NCBI GenBank assembly: GCA_004020365.1
Contig: SAQR01000015.1
Location: 48,391 to 112,390, forward strand
DNA from: Mesorhizobium sp.
Lineage (GTDB): Bacteria; Pseudomonadota; Alphaproteobacteria; Rhizobiales; Rhizobiaceae
Reading direction: 5' to 3'
Length of the DNA: 64,000 nucleotides
Shown here: positions 7,774-18,700 of the stretch, in pieces
Position numbering within the stretch: position 1 is the stretch's first letter
How the letters are laid out: each line of letters begins with the position of its first letter
Notes under the pieces: generated by a model
The model's database searches: none
Told to the model about the DNA's origin: nothing
The model's input: the letters and a program-made list of their open reading frames with translations, nothing else
Program-made: the position numbers and the translations under genes

Positions 7774-9963
7774 TTGCGGGGAAGGCATGTGGGAGCGGCC
7801 ACGCCTATAGTAATAGGGCTGGACAGCGGCGTCGTTTGTTTGACGCTGATGACGCAGTACTTGCGCCAGCCGACTGATCCCGACGCCATTCGCCATGACC
7901 TTGGTTTGGGCGAACGGACTGCCGATCGCGTCGACATCGTGCGGGCGGCAAAACGGCTGAAGCTCAAGGCCAAGATAGCCAAACCGTCCCCTAAAAGGCT
8001 GGACCGCCTGCCGCTGCCGGTGATCATCGAGAAGGTGGACGGCAGCTTCGCGCTGCTGGCGGCATTGTCTGCGGGCAAGGTCCTTTTGCAGGATCCTCAA
8101 TCAGGCGCGCCGCAGGAGCTTGCCCGTGCGGACTTCGACCTCCTGTGGAGCCGTTACGTCGTCCTCGTCACCAGCCGGGCCTTCTCGCAAGGTTTTTCCA
8201 GGCGTTTCGATTTCTCCTGGTTCATTCCCGAAATCATCCGCTACCGCTGGATCTTCGCCGAGGTGCTGCTCGCCTCGTTCTTCGTGCAGCTGCTCGGCCT
8301 GATCTCGCCGATCTTCTTCCAGCTGGTGATCGACAAGGTGCTGGTCCACAACGGCCTGACCACGCTCGAAGTGCTGGTGATCGGCCTGTCCGCGGTCTCG
8401 ATGTTCGAGGTGCTGCTCACCGGCCTGCGCACCTACACCACCATCCACACCACCAGCCGCATCGACGTGGCGCTCGGCGCCAAGCTGTTCCATCATCTGC
8501 TTGGCTTGCCGATCGCCTATTTCGAGGCAAGACAGACCGGCCAGACAGTGGCGCGCGTCCACGAGCTCGAGAATATCCGCGCCTTCCTTACCGGTTCGGC
8601 GCTCACGGTGCTGCTCGACGTGCTGTTCCTCTTCGTCTTCCTCGCCGTCATGTATCTCTACAGCCCCTGGCTGACGCTGATCGTCATCTTGTCGATCCCG
8701 GCCTACGTCGTGCTGTCGATGGCGGTGACGCCGGAGTTCCGCCGCCGCATCGAGGAAAAATTCAACCGCGGCGCGGAAAACCAGACCTTCCTAGTCGAAT
8801 CGATCGTCGGCGTCGAAACGCTGAAGGCGATGGCGGTCGAGCCACAGATGCAGCGGCGCTGGGAAGACCAGCTTGCCGGCTATGTCGCCGCCGGCTTCCG
8901 CACCGCCAGGCTCGCCAACTTCGCCAGCAACACCGCCCAGTTCATCTCCAAGGCGGTGATCGTCGCCACGATGTGGTTCGGCGCCAAGGCAGTGGTTGCC
9001 GGCGACATGACGGTCGGCCAGCTGGTCGCCTTCAACATCATGGCCGGGCGCGTTTCTGGACCGGTGCTGCGTCTGGCGCAGCTCTGGCAGGATCTGCAGC
9101 AGGTGCGCATTTCGGTCGACCGGCTGGGCGACATCCTCAATGCACCGATCGAGCTATCAGGCGGCGCCGGGCAGGGGTCGCTGCGCAAGATATCAGGCCA
9201 TGCCGCTTTCGATCACGTCACCTTCCGCTACCGCCCCGGCGAGCGCGAGATCCTGAGCGACGTCACGTTCCAGACCCAGCCCGGCGAGATCATCGGCATT
9301 GTTGGGCCGTCCGGCTCCGGCAAGAGCACCGTGGCCAAGCTCTTGCAGCGGCTGCATGTGCCGGAACGCGGCCGGGTGCTCGTCGACGGTGTCGACCTTG
9401 CGCTGATCGATCCGCGCAGCCTGCGCCGGCAGATCGGCGTCGTGTTGCAGGAAAACATCCTGTTTCGCCGCACGGTGCGGGAGAACATTGCTCTGGCCGA
9501 TCCGGCGCTGCCGCTTGAGCGGGTGATCGAGGCGGCAAAGCTGTCGGGCGCGCATGACTTCATCCTGCAGCTCAAATCCGGCTACGACACGGTGCTGGAG
9601 GAGCGCGGCTCCAACCTCTCGGGCGGCCAGCGCCAGCGCATCGCCATTGCGCGGGCGCTGGTCACCAACCCGCGCATCCTGATCTTCGATGAGGCGACCA
9701 GCGCACTCGACTACGAGTCGGAATATGTCATCCAGCAGAACATGCGGTTGATGGCCAGAGGCCGCACCGTGTTCATCATCGCGCATCGGCTCGCCGCGCT
9801 TCGCGACGCAACCCGTATCATGACCATCGAGGCCGGCCGCATCACCGAGCAGGGCTCGCATGACGAGTTGCTGCAGCTCAACGGCCGCTATGCTCAGCTC
9901 TACCGGTTGCAGGCGGAACAGCGCCCGACCGCCCCACCAATGCCAGCAGAGGCGGCGGAGTAG
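7774..9963 (+). CDS. Type I secretion ABC transporter, HlyB-like
   Basis: Inner-membrane ABC exporter of 729 residues. The N-terminal about 130 residues are a C39-like domain in which the peptidase cysteine position reads DSG instead of DCG. It should therefore bind substrate without cutting it, as in HlyB. A membrane domain follows (from FSWFIPEIIRYRWIF to about 470). The nucleotide-binding domain has Walker A VGPSGSGKST (about 510), LSGGQRQRIAIARA (about 614), Walker B ILIFDEATSALD (about 634) and IIAHR (about 668). The start is uncertain: TTG at 7774 or GTG at 7789 both keep the C39-like domain whole. The adaptor gene follows after 3 bp. The likely cargo is the RTX protein at 12678-21392. 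Confidence 0.93.
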   Translation: MRGRHVGAATPIVIGLDSGVVCLTLMTQYLRQPTDPDAIRHDLGLGERTADRVDIVRAAKRLKLKAKIAKPSPKRLDRLPLPVIIEKVDGSFALLAALSAGKVLLQDPQSGAPQELARADFDLLWSRYVVLVTSRAFSQGFSRRFDFSWFIPEIIRYRWIFAEVLLASFFVQLLGLISPIFFQLVIDKVLVHNGLTTLEVLVIGLSAVSMFEVLLTGLRTYTTIHTTSRIDVALGAKLFHHLLGLPIAYFEARQTGQTVARVHELENIRAFLTGSALTVLLDVLFLFVFLAVMYLYSPWLTLIVILSIPAYVVLSMAVTPEFRRRIEEKFNRGAENQTFLVESIVGVETLKAMAVEPQMQRRWEDQLAGYVAAGFRTARLANFASNTAQFISKAVIVATMWFGAKAVVAGDMTVGQLVAFNIMAGRVSGPVLRLAQLWQDLQQVRISVDRLGDILNAPIELSGGAGQGSLRKISGHAAFDHVTFRYRPGEREILSDVTFQTQPGEIIGIVGPSGSGKSTVAKLLQRLHVPERGRVLVDGVDLALIDPRSLRRQIGVVLQENILFRRTVRENIALADPALPLERVIEAAKLSGAHDFILQLKSGYDTVLEERGSNLSGGQRQRIAIARALVTNPRILIFDEATSALDYESEYVIQQNMRLMARGRTVFIIAHRLAALRDATRIMTIEAGRITEQGSHDELLQLNGRYAQLYRLQAEQRPTAPPMPAEAAE

Positions 9964-9966
9964 GCG

Positions 9967-11406
9967 ATGGGGCGCTATTGGCAAGCAATCAGGGAAGGGG
10001 TGGCGCGCGAAGCCGAGAACAAGCGCCCGAGCCTCAATCGCGACGAACGCGCCTTCCAGGCGGCGGCGATCGAGATCCTCGAGACGCCGGCCTCGCCGGC
10101 CGCGCGCATTTTCTCAGGCCTGATTATGCTGTTTGCCGCCGGCGCGCTGGCCTGGTCGTGGTTCGGCCGCGTCGACACACATGCCACCATCCAGGGCAAG
10201 CTGATCCCGTTCGGCAAGGTGCAGGTCATCGAGCCGCTGATCACCGGCACGGTCAAGGCGCTGCATGTCAAGACTGGTGATCATGTCACGGCGGGGGATA
10301 TGCTGGTCGAGCTCGAGCCGGCCGAATACGCAGCCGAGCGGCAGAAGAATGCCGGTAACCTTGCCGCCGCCGAAGTGTCAAAGGCGCGGCTCGAGGCACT
10401 GGTCGACGCCGTTGCTGACGGCACGCCCTCCACCGATGCGGAATTGGTGGCCCCGCCGAATGCGCCGGAGCCGCTCGTCGACCTGCAGCGGCTGCAGATG
10501 CGCCAGTCGCTCGCGGCCTACCAGGCCGAACAGGACAGCCTCGAGACTGAGATCGCTCAAAAACGGGTCGAGATCGAGCGCGGCAACAAGTCGCTGGTCG
10601 AGCGCCGCAAGCTGGTCAGCTTGGCCGGTGACCGGCTGGATGTCTTTGAGGAACTGGAAAAGCGACAGGTCGGCATCAAGACCAACACCATCGACGCGCG
10701 CCAGGGCGAGCAGAGCCAGGTGATGGCGGTGGTGGCCGACGAAGGCCATATCGCCGAGCTTGACGCGACCGTGAGGACGCTCGCCGCGCAGAAGCGCGCC
10801 CGCCGCGAGGCCTATCTCGACAAGATCGCCACCGAGCTGATCGAGATCGACCGCTCGATCGGCGTGTTGCGGCAGGATCTGGCCAAGGCCGAGCTGTTCG
10901 AGCGCGCCAGCCTATTGAAATCGCCGGTTGCCGGCCGTGTGCAGCAATTGGAGGTCAACACGCTGGGCGAAGTGGTGCAGACTGGCCAACGGCTGATGGT
11001 GATCGTGCCGGATGGCACGGCACTCGAGATCGAGGCGATGCTGCTAAACCGCGACAAGGGTTTTGTGCACGAAGGGCAGGATGTGCGGGTCAAGCTCGAA
11101 GCTTTCCCCTTCACAAAATATGGCACTTTGAACGGCAAAGTTCTGACTGTGTCCAATGATGCCATCCCGGCTGGCGCGCCGCAGGCATCAGCTCAGGAAG
11201 AAACTGCACGCGATGCAGCAGGCCCGCTGGTGTTCCCGGTGCGCATTGCGCTCAACGAAACCTGGATCCGTGTCGAGGGCAATGATGTCGTTCTGACCCC
11301 TGGCATGTCGGTGACGGCGGAGATCAGGACCGGCAATCGGCGCGTAATCGAATTCCTGCTCGACCCCTTGATGGAGATGACGGATGAGGCGTTTCATGAG
11401 AGATGA
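9967..11406 (+). CDS. Type I secretion membrane fusion protein, HlyD-like
   Basis: 479-residue periplasmic adaptor linking the ABC exporter to an outer-membrane TolC-like channel. It has a short cytoplasmic N-terminus, one transmembrane segment at about residues 45-65 (RIFSGLIMLFAAGALAWSWF), a lipoyl/barrel strand (GTVKALHVKTGDHVTAGD), a long coiled-coil hairpin (about 115-310), the second lipoyl half (SPVAGRVQQLEVNTLGEVV) and a beta-barrel ending with VIEFLLDP. It starts 3 bp after hlyB, so the pair is one operon. No TolC gene is in the window. The 3' end overlaps the next ORF by 23 bp. Confidence 0.93.
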   Translation: MGRYWQAIREGVAREAENKRPSLNRDERAFQAAAIEILETPASPAARIFSGLIMLFAAGALAWSWFGRVDTHATIQGKLIPFGKVQVIEPLITGTVKALHVKTGDHVTAGDMLVELEPAEYAAERQKNAGNLAAAEVSKARLEALVDAVADGTPSTDAELVAPPNAPEPLVDLQRLQMRQSLAAYQAEQDSLETEIAQKRVEIERGNKSLVERRKLVSLAGDRLDVFEELEKRQVGIKTNTIDARQGEQSQVMAVVADEGHIAELDATVRTLAAQKRARREAYLDKIATELIEIDRSIGVLRQDLAKAELFERASLLKSPVAGRVQQLEVNTLGEVVQTGQRLMVIVPDGTALEIEAMLLNRDKGFVHEGQDVRVKLEAFPFTKYGTLNGKVLTVSNDAIPAGAPQASAQEETARDAAGPLVFPVRIALNETWIRVEGNDVVLTPGMSVTAEIRTGNRRVIEFLLDPLMEMTDEAFHER

Positions 11407-11911
11407 AGTGATTGCCTTGCCACGTCCGAAGCAGAGCAGCGTACGCGTGCGCCTTCCCGAAGAAAGGGATTGGGCTGCCGTGAGAACCGTCGTTCGGCAG
11501 CACCATGCGAGGACGATCTTCTCCGACATTCCGTTTTCAGACTCAAAGTTCGATGCAATCGAGCAACAGGCCAGATATCCGGCCCCGAACCAGTGCCTGA
11601 TCGTAGCTGAGGCCAAGGGCGAGCTGGTAGGACTGGCGTGGTTCTCTGCCGGCGAATACATCATCGGCGACGGGGGACTGATGACCACCACACATCTCAT
11701 CGCGGTTGATACCGAGCGCTGCAGCCGCTTCCTGTCGGCAAAAGTGTTCATGCGCCTGATCCGCGGGATTGTGCTCTGGTCGGACAGCCGCAAGGCAAAG
11801 CATGTGTTTATTCATGTAACGACAGGCACGGCGATCAAGGAAACGGATAGGCTGCTGCGCGCGGGTGGTGCTAAGTGCATTGGGGGCGGGTATGTTGTTA
11901 GTGTATCCTGA
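11384..11911 (+). CDS. GNAT-like acetyltransferase domain protein
   Basis: 175-residue protein whose centre reads like an N-acetyltransferase fold: CLIVAEAKGELVGLAWFSAGEY, strands around TTTHLIAVD, and a C-terminal strand HVFIHVTTGTA. The usual acetyl-CoA loop (Q/RxxGxG/A) is not obvious, so the enzyme is divergent or the assignment is wrong. The start at 11384 overlaps the end of hlyD and has GGAG about 9 bp upstream; ATG at 11396 is the alternative. Its place between secretion genes and the RTX gene invites comparison with toxin-modifying acyltransferases, but I see no HlyC-type motif. Confidence 0.5.
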   Translation: MRRFMRDEVIALPRPKQSSVRVRLPEERDWAAVRTVVRQHHARTIFSDIPFSDSKFDAIEQQARYPAPNQCLIVAEAKGELVGLAWFSAGEYIIGDGGLMTTTHLIAVDTERCSRFLSAKVFMRLIRGIVLWSDSRKAKHVFIHVTTGTAIKETDRLLRAGGAKCIGGGYVVSVS

Positions 11912-11970
11912 TTGCGCGGCACCATGGAGCTTGGTTATCAACGCAATTCTCGGGGGATATAGCTTTATTC

Positions 11971-12028
11971 TGAGGTCAAGACCGGGATCGGGTCATTGAG
12001 TTCCTGCTCGACGGCGGATGAAGCGTCC
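11971..12028 (+). pseudogene. Decayed duplicate of the hlyD 3' end
   Basis: GAGGTCAAGACCGGGATCGG, then TTGAGTTCCTGCTCGAC and GGCGGATGAAGCGT, closely follow the last codons of the hlyD gene (11319-11395, encoding EIRTGNRRVIEFLLD). The copy carries small deletions and lacks the open frame. It lies just after the GNAT-like gene. The remnant suggests that a second adaptor gene once ended here, or that the GNAT-like gene arrived by an event that duplicated the hlyD end. Confidence 0.65.
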
Positions 12029-12157
12029 GTAAAAGCTAAAGAAGTCGACCGGTTATCTATGGGAAGCATTGACGAAAAGCAAATAGTCGCTGTAAGGTAT
12101 GTTGGCGAATATTCTATGTAAATTTCACCTGTAAAATGACGAATTGGGGATAAATAT

Positions 12158-12700
12158 TTGTCATATAAATGGAAATTTACCTATATCTCTGCCACGGTAG
12201 CCGTGGTTGTCTCTTTGTTGTTGTGGAGGATATTAAAAATATTCCCTGATTACTCCTTGGCTATTTCACAAAACAAATTTGTTTTTGCGATGTGGCCTCC
12301 CAACTGGGTCCATTTCGCGGTAGTGGCTTCCAGCAATCATACGGCATATGACAAAGGACTATTTTTCTCAGTTAATTCTACGACAAGTATTGTATGGCTC
12401 ATATGGGCTGTTTCCAATGCCTTTTCAACAATGTTCTCCCGAGATTTTGTTTTTTTAAAGACATTTATTCCCCCTATCGTGTTGGTATTATGCCTATTTG
12501 TTATCGCTTCTTTATTAACTCTTGACAGGAACCAAGCTGTGTGGGTCGTTAGTATACGTAATTCTATGAATTTCATCAATCTCCATATGATATTGTACAT
12601 TTCTATTGTATATTTTTTTGGAGCAATTATAGTAGACTATCTTATTCTGAATAAATCGGTTCATGCTAGAGATATACATGGGGGTCACAGTGGAAAATAG
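12158..12700 (+). CDS. AT-rich small integral membrane protein, unknown function
   Basis: 180-residue hydrophobic protein with about four or five predicted membrane segments (near residues 8-27, 45-60, 68-85, 105-125 and 145-168). It starts at a TTG with GGGG about 9 bp upstream. Base composition is far richer in A/T than the neighbouring genes, with rare codons such as ATA and TTA, pointing to recent acquisition. Its stop lies inside the start region of the giant RTX gene (23-bp overlap), so translation of the two may be coupled. I recognise no family. A role in handling or immunity for the RTX protein is only a guess from position. Confidence 0.6.
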   Translation: MSYKWKFTYISATVAVVVSLLLWRILKIFPDYSLAISQNKFVFAMWPPNWVHFAVVASSNHTAYDKGLFFSVNSTTSIVWLIWAVSNAFSTMFSRDFVFLKTFIPPIVLVLCLFVIASLLTLDRNQAVWVVSIRNSMNFINLHMILYISIVYFFGAIIVDYLILNKSVHARDIHGGHSGK

Positions 12701-15700
12701 CAATCAAACTTCCAGCAAAATAAGCGATCTTTCTGCTGCTTTCGGTATTGGTGTGGATGCAGCGCATGCCTTTTATTCCGGCTTGCAGAATACACCTGCT
12801 CAGGCGAAGGCACTGCTAAGTATCACTGGAGCCGTAGGCCTTCCGTTCACGGGGCTCGCGTCTGCTGTCGTTGGATATTCGCAATCTGGTGTTCCTGGTA
12901 CTGCGAAGGCCATTGGCGGATGGGCAATTGGCTATGCGGTTTCAGAAACAGTTTTCTCTTGGACCGCCGCACCAGCTGGCGTTGCTGCAGGACCGTTGGG
13001 AGTTGCAGGATCAGCGCTGCTGTCGATAGCTGCCGGCGTTGGCGCTGGCATAGTAGGGCAACCCTTCGTTGATGCTTTGGTTGATGCGATGGTTGAATGG
13101 AGCAAGAATAATCCAGCATACCCAGCTTATCCTTGGACCTATAGTCCTGATTCATTCCTCGATCCAACGGCATTAAATCCGTATTCGAAGCTCGATCCCG
13201 AGCTTGGCAAATCTGTCAGATCTGGCTACACGGGGCTTAACACGGGGCTTGACACGCCTTCCGAACGTCGCCAGCCAAATACGGAACGAAGCGGTAGCGA
13301 GTTCGGTGGCAGTTCGCAAGCTGGAGGCAGCAGCCCAAGCGGTGGCTCAAACACAGGTCCCACGTCATCACCAAGTTCCGGGCCGTCGCAGGCGCCGGGC
13401 GACTCACGGGCTCCAGATCGCAGTTCGACGCCCGCTAATGCAGGTTCGCGGCCAGCCAGAGATATCTCGACACCCTCGACAGCGCCAACGCCAAGTGCCC
13501 GCCCTGGAGTGTCGGGTGGTTTCTATACGGACGCCCCCGCCCCTGCGGATGCGAATAAGGATGGCATAGTCACCAATAAGGAAACACTTGATCATCTCAA
13601 TTCTCTACCCGCTAAGACATATTTCGATATCGATACTACTGTTACCGGATCCGTAACTTATGGGGCGCCCAAAGTTGGCGGCTCCTTGGGCGGCGGCGGC
13701 GGCAGCAGCGCCGGCAGTACCGGCAGTGGTTCCATTGGGAATCCTGGTGTCGGTCCCGCATCGAGCGCTGGTGGGTCGAACCAACATGTTGGCGACCATG
13801 GCACGGCTGGGAATGGTACCAGCAAGCCCGTTCTTCTCGATCTGTCCGGCGACGGCTTCTCCATCGATACGCTATCCTCGTCCTCGCAATTCCTCGATCT
13901 CGACGGCGACGGCTATCAGCATCGCACGGCTTGGGCGGGAAACGGGACCGGCGTGCTGGTGCTCGACGCCGATGGCGACGGCAAGATCAGCCGCTCCAGC
14001 GAATTCGCCTTTACCGAATGGGACCAGACCGCGACAGGCGATCTCGACGCGCTGAAAAGTGTCTTCGACACCAACAACAACGGCCAACTCGACGCAGGCG
14101 ACGACCGCTGGTCCGAATTCAAGGTCATGGTCGACGGCCAGCTTGTGTCGCTAGCCTCGCTGGGCATCGCCTCGATCGGCCTGACCCCAACGGGCAGCGG
14201 CCAGAATTTCACTGACGGCTCAGCCATCACAGGCACGACGCAATTCACCCGAACCGACGGCACCACGGGTGCGGTCGGCGATGCCGTGCTGGTTTCCGAT
14301 GAGAACGGCTATGTCATCAAGAGCACGACTGTCACCAATGGCGACGGCTCCAAGACCACCGATCTTGCCGGCTATGGCAAGGACGGAACGCTGGCCTTCC
14401 AGAACCGCATCACCGTCAGCGCCGATGGGTTCAGCACGACAACGCAGTTCGACGACGACGGCAACGGCACTTATGAACGCTCGCAGAGCGACGTGACGAC
14501 GATCACGGCCGGCGTGCGCCAGCGTGTCGTCAGCGATTTCAACACCGACGGCTCGCTCGCCGACCGGACCACCACGACGACCAGCGCTGACAAGACAACG
14601 GTAACGACGAGGCTCGACCAGGATGGCGACGGCGCCAGTGACCAGACCCAGGTGTTCGTCAAGAACCTCGATGGCTCGACCACGACCACGGTGTCGGAGC
14701 ACAGCGTCAATGCCACGTTGCTTCAGAAAATCGCGACCACGGCCTCGGCCAACGGCTTGTCGAAGACGGTGCAGATCGATTCCACCGGCAACGGTGTTTA
14801 CGATTTGACAAGCACCGAAACCACGGTTGTTGCCGGTGATGGGACGCGCACCAAGGCTGTCGCAAATACCAGCAGCGGCGGCACGCTCATAGCCAAAGAG
14901 CAGACCGTCACCAGCGCCGATGCCAGCACGCGGACAGTTTCGCATGACTTGGACGGCAATGGCACTTACGAAACCCGCGATGTCACCGCCATCACCAATG
15001 GCGCCAATGGCGTTTCGGTCACCACTGTTTCCAGCTACAGCTCGACCAACGCGCTCATCGGCAGGTCCGTCGGCACCACCAGCGATGATGGCCTGGCGAA
15101 GACGGCGTCCACCGACTTGGACGGCGACGGACTCTTCGACGTCATTTCCTCCGATGTGACGGTGGTCGGCGCCGGCGGCAGCCTGACCGAAACCAATCAG
15201 TTAAAGAGTCGTGACGGCTCGTTGCTGGGCAGTTCCACCACCAATACCAGCGCTGACCGCAAAACAATCTCTATATCCACGGACGCGGACGGCGATGGCC
15301 ACACCGATTCCGTCAAGGCGATTGTGGTCGATGGTTCCGGCGTGACGACGACGACGGTAAGCCTGTTCAATCCAGATGGCTCGCTTGTCGGAAAGACGCT
15401 TGATCAGACCTCGGCCAACGGCCTGTCGTTGACCAGCAAGGCCGATCTGAACAGCGACGACGTCTATGATGTGATCGTCACCGACGTGACAACGACCGAC
15501 GCATCCAGCAATCGAACACGCACCGTGACCACCACCAGCTCCAGCGGTGCGCTGATCGGCAGCACCGCCATCACCACAAGCGCCGACAGCCTGACGCAGA
15601 CCATCAAGGACGACATAAACGCCGACGGCACCTTCGACCGAACGACGGTCCAGGCCACCGTGCTCGGCGGCGACGGCAGCCGGACGGTGACCACGACGGC

Positions 15701-18700
15701 CACCAGCACCAGCGGTGCGATGCTCGCCAGGACGGAAGTCAAGACCAGCGCCGACCGCAAGACGACCACCACCAAGATCGACGCCAATGGCGACACCAAG
15801 ACCGACCGGACGCAAATCGACGTCATCAACAGCGATGGCAGCCGCGTCATCACCGTGTCGGATACAGACATCAATGGCACGCTGCATGCGAAGTCGGAAG
15901 CGACGCTTTCGGCCAATGGACTGACCAAGACCGACAAGCAGGACGTGAACGGCGACGGCGTTTATGATGCGATCACGCAGGCGGTAACGGTCATCGCCGC
16001 CTCTGGCGTCCGCACCACGACGACGTCGCAGACGTCAAACAACGGCACGCTGCTGTCCAGGTCGATCGCCGCGGTGTCGGCGAACGGATTGAGTGTTAAT
16101 ACTCAGTTCGATGCGGACGGCGACGGCACCGTCGAGGCGAAATCCAGCGACGCAACCGCCCTCAATGCGGATGGGTCTACAACCAGGACGGTTTCGGTGC
16201 TCGCCGGCACCGGCGCTTTGGTCGGCAAGACCATTGCCACGACAAGCGCCAACGGCCTCACGTCCACGGTCCAGGCCGACCTCGACGGCAACGGCACCAT
16301 CGACCGGACCACGACCGCAATCACGGTCCTGGCCGCCGACGGCTCCAAGACCGATACCGTCACGGCCGAGAATGGCAACAATACCCAGATCGCCCGCCTG
16401 CAGACGATCGCCAGCGGTGACAACCATACGATCACCAGGACGAACGACATAGATGGCAACGGAACCATCGACGAAACGGTGACCGCCGTCCTGAACGCCA
16501 ATGGCTCGACCACTGAAACGGCCCGCACCTATGGTGCCGGAGGCGTCCTGACCTCGACGGCAACGCATTCGGTCAGCGCCAATGGCCTTTCAGCGACCCT
16601 TGCGACTGATCTCGACGGCAATGGCACTATCGATCAGTCGACCACCAAGGTGATCGTGCTCAATGCCGATGGCAGCAAGACCGAAACCATCACCGATCTC
16701 GATGGCGCCGGCGCGGTCAAGGACAAGACGACCATCTTCACCAGCGCTAACGGCCTGACCAAAACCGCCACCTGGGCGGCCGTCGGAACGACCACCAGCC
16801 GCTCGATGACCGACACGACAGTTCTCAACGCCAATGGCAGCACGACGGAGACTGTTGCCTACAGGAAATCAAACGGTGCGCTGGAGAGCCAGACGGTTAC
16901 CACAGTGAGTGCCGACAAGCTCACCAGCACGGTCACCAAAGATTTCGACGGTGATGGCCGCGTCGATATTACAACTACATCCGTCAAAAATCCCGATGGC
17001 AGCGTGACCTCAACGATGTCGGGACCCAATAGCGAAAATTGGTCGAATGTTTCGACCACCACGAAGGCGACGACAGTCAGTGCCGACGGTCTGCACAGTG
17101 TAACGGTCTACGGGCCAACGTCGATCAAGAGAATGCCGACGATGACGGCCAAGACCACCAGCGACACATCGCTCGGCGTCGACGGTTCGACCGTGTCAAT
17201 CGTCAAAAATTATCAGTTGACGACGACAGCGACCCCGACACTTTTCCTGGCCGATCAGACCAGGATTACAAAGGGAGGCGACGGCTTTTCCACCACCAAA
17301 GAATGGGACATGAATGGTGATGGGAGCTACGACAGCAAAGAGACCGACGTAACGGTGCTGAACGCCAATGGCTCGACCGTGCGCACCGTCAGCAAATTCG
17401 AAGGCGCTGTCCTGAAAAGCACTTTCGTCACCACGACCAGCGCCAACGGCTTGTCGATCACGACCAATTGGGATGTTTTCGGAGCGGACCCCTTCAGCCA
17501 GGACACGACCGACGTAACGACGATCAATGCCGACGGGTCATCGACGCGAACCGTCACCAATTTGAAGGCGGACGGCTCGCAGCTGTCAAAATTCGTGACG
17601 ACGACAAGTGCCGACGGCAGGACGACGACCACTCAGGAAGACATAGACGGCGTCGTCGGCTTCGACCGGACCACGAGCGACAATGTGCTTACTCTGGCCG
17701 ATGGCGCGACTGTCGAAACCATCAAGAGATCGAGCACGGGAGGTGCGCCGATAGACAGCGCGACCGTTACGACAAGCGGTGACAAGCGGACGATTTCGAT
17801 CGCCCGCGATGCCGATGGTGACGGCACCGTCGACCAGACCGAAGTGACCACAAAATTGGTCGACGGCTCGGTCAAGACGGTGATCACCGACTTCAACGCG
17901 GCCAACAACAAATCGGCGCAGGTCACCATAACGACCAGCGCAGACGGCCTGAGCACGATTTCGGCATGGGATTTCGATGGCAACGGAAGCGTCGATCAAA
18001 CACGCACGGCCACCAAAGCATATCTTGGAGATGGTTCCATAGAGGCCGATGCAAGGGACAAGGACTTTTCCGGGGCCTTTGTTGGCGCATGGGAGACGGT
18101 CACCAGCGACGACAGCCGTAGCATCTACACAGGAACGGACATCGACAATGGCGGCGTAGACAATATCCGGGCAGCAATCGTTGCCGCGGATGGCTCGGTC
18201 ACGGAAAGCTTCCACAACGGATATCATAATGTCGCCATGCTCATTCCGGGCGAGGTATATTGGAAGAACGATGTCGCGGAAAACGCCATCGTAAAGACGA
18301 GCGCGGACGGTCTGACGACGACGACATATTTCGACTTCGACGGGAACGCGACCAATCCGACCAGCAATCCAACCTCGAACCCGAGCACGACCAACTTCGA
18401 GGTGACCGCGATATCTCAAGCCCAGATCGATGGCTCCGTCGTCACCACGTTTACAGAAAAGAACAGCAGCGGTGTTGTTGTCGCCAAAGGCACTATGACC
18501 ACCAGTGCCGACGAACTGACTACGACCTTGCTGAAGGACGCCGACAACAACGGCACCTATGAGCACGTGGAAACGGCGGTCACCCGCATCGACGGGTCGA
18601 TCCGGAAGGTGGTGACAGACTACGACGCCAGCGGGGTGGTCACTCAGACTGTGACTACTGATGTCAGCGCCGATGGCAAATCAACCTCGGTCGTGACCGC

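Noticed and set aside
8145-9518. 457-codon plus-strand frame within the HlyB-like gene
   Set aside because: A GC-driven shadow frame rich in Arg/Pro/Ala without motifs; the overlapping frame is a complete ABC exporter.
11384-11911. HlyC-type toxin-activating acyltransferase
   Set aside because: Position fits, but the HlyC catalytic His/Asp context is not visible and the sequence reads more like a divergent GNAT fold.
12059-12121. 20-codon ORF (starting ATGGGAAGC) before the membrane-protein gene
   Set aside because: Too short and without a ribosome-binding site; a possible TTGACG promoter element overlaps it, so the stretch is more likely regulatory.
14220-15887. Long minus-strand frames opposite the RTX repeats
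   Set aside because: They mirror the repetitive coding strand, have low-complexity Val/Gly composition and no start signals. The repeat in the sense strand explains them.
14310-18700. Idea that the regular 165-bp periodicity could be a CRISPR or DNA satellite
   Set aside because: The period is a multiple of three, the frame stays open, and conservation is at protein level around calcium-loop motifs, so it is a coding repeat.
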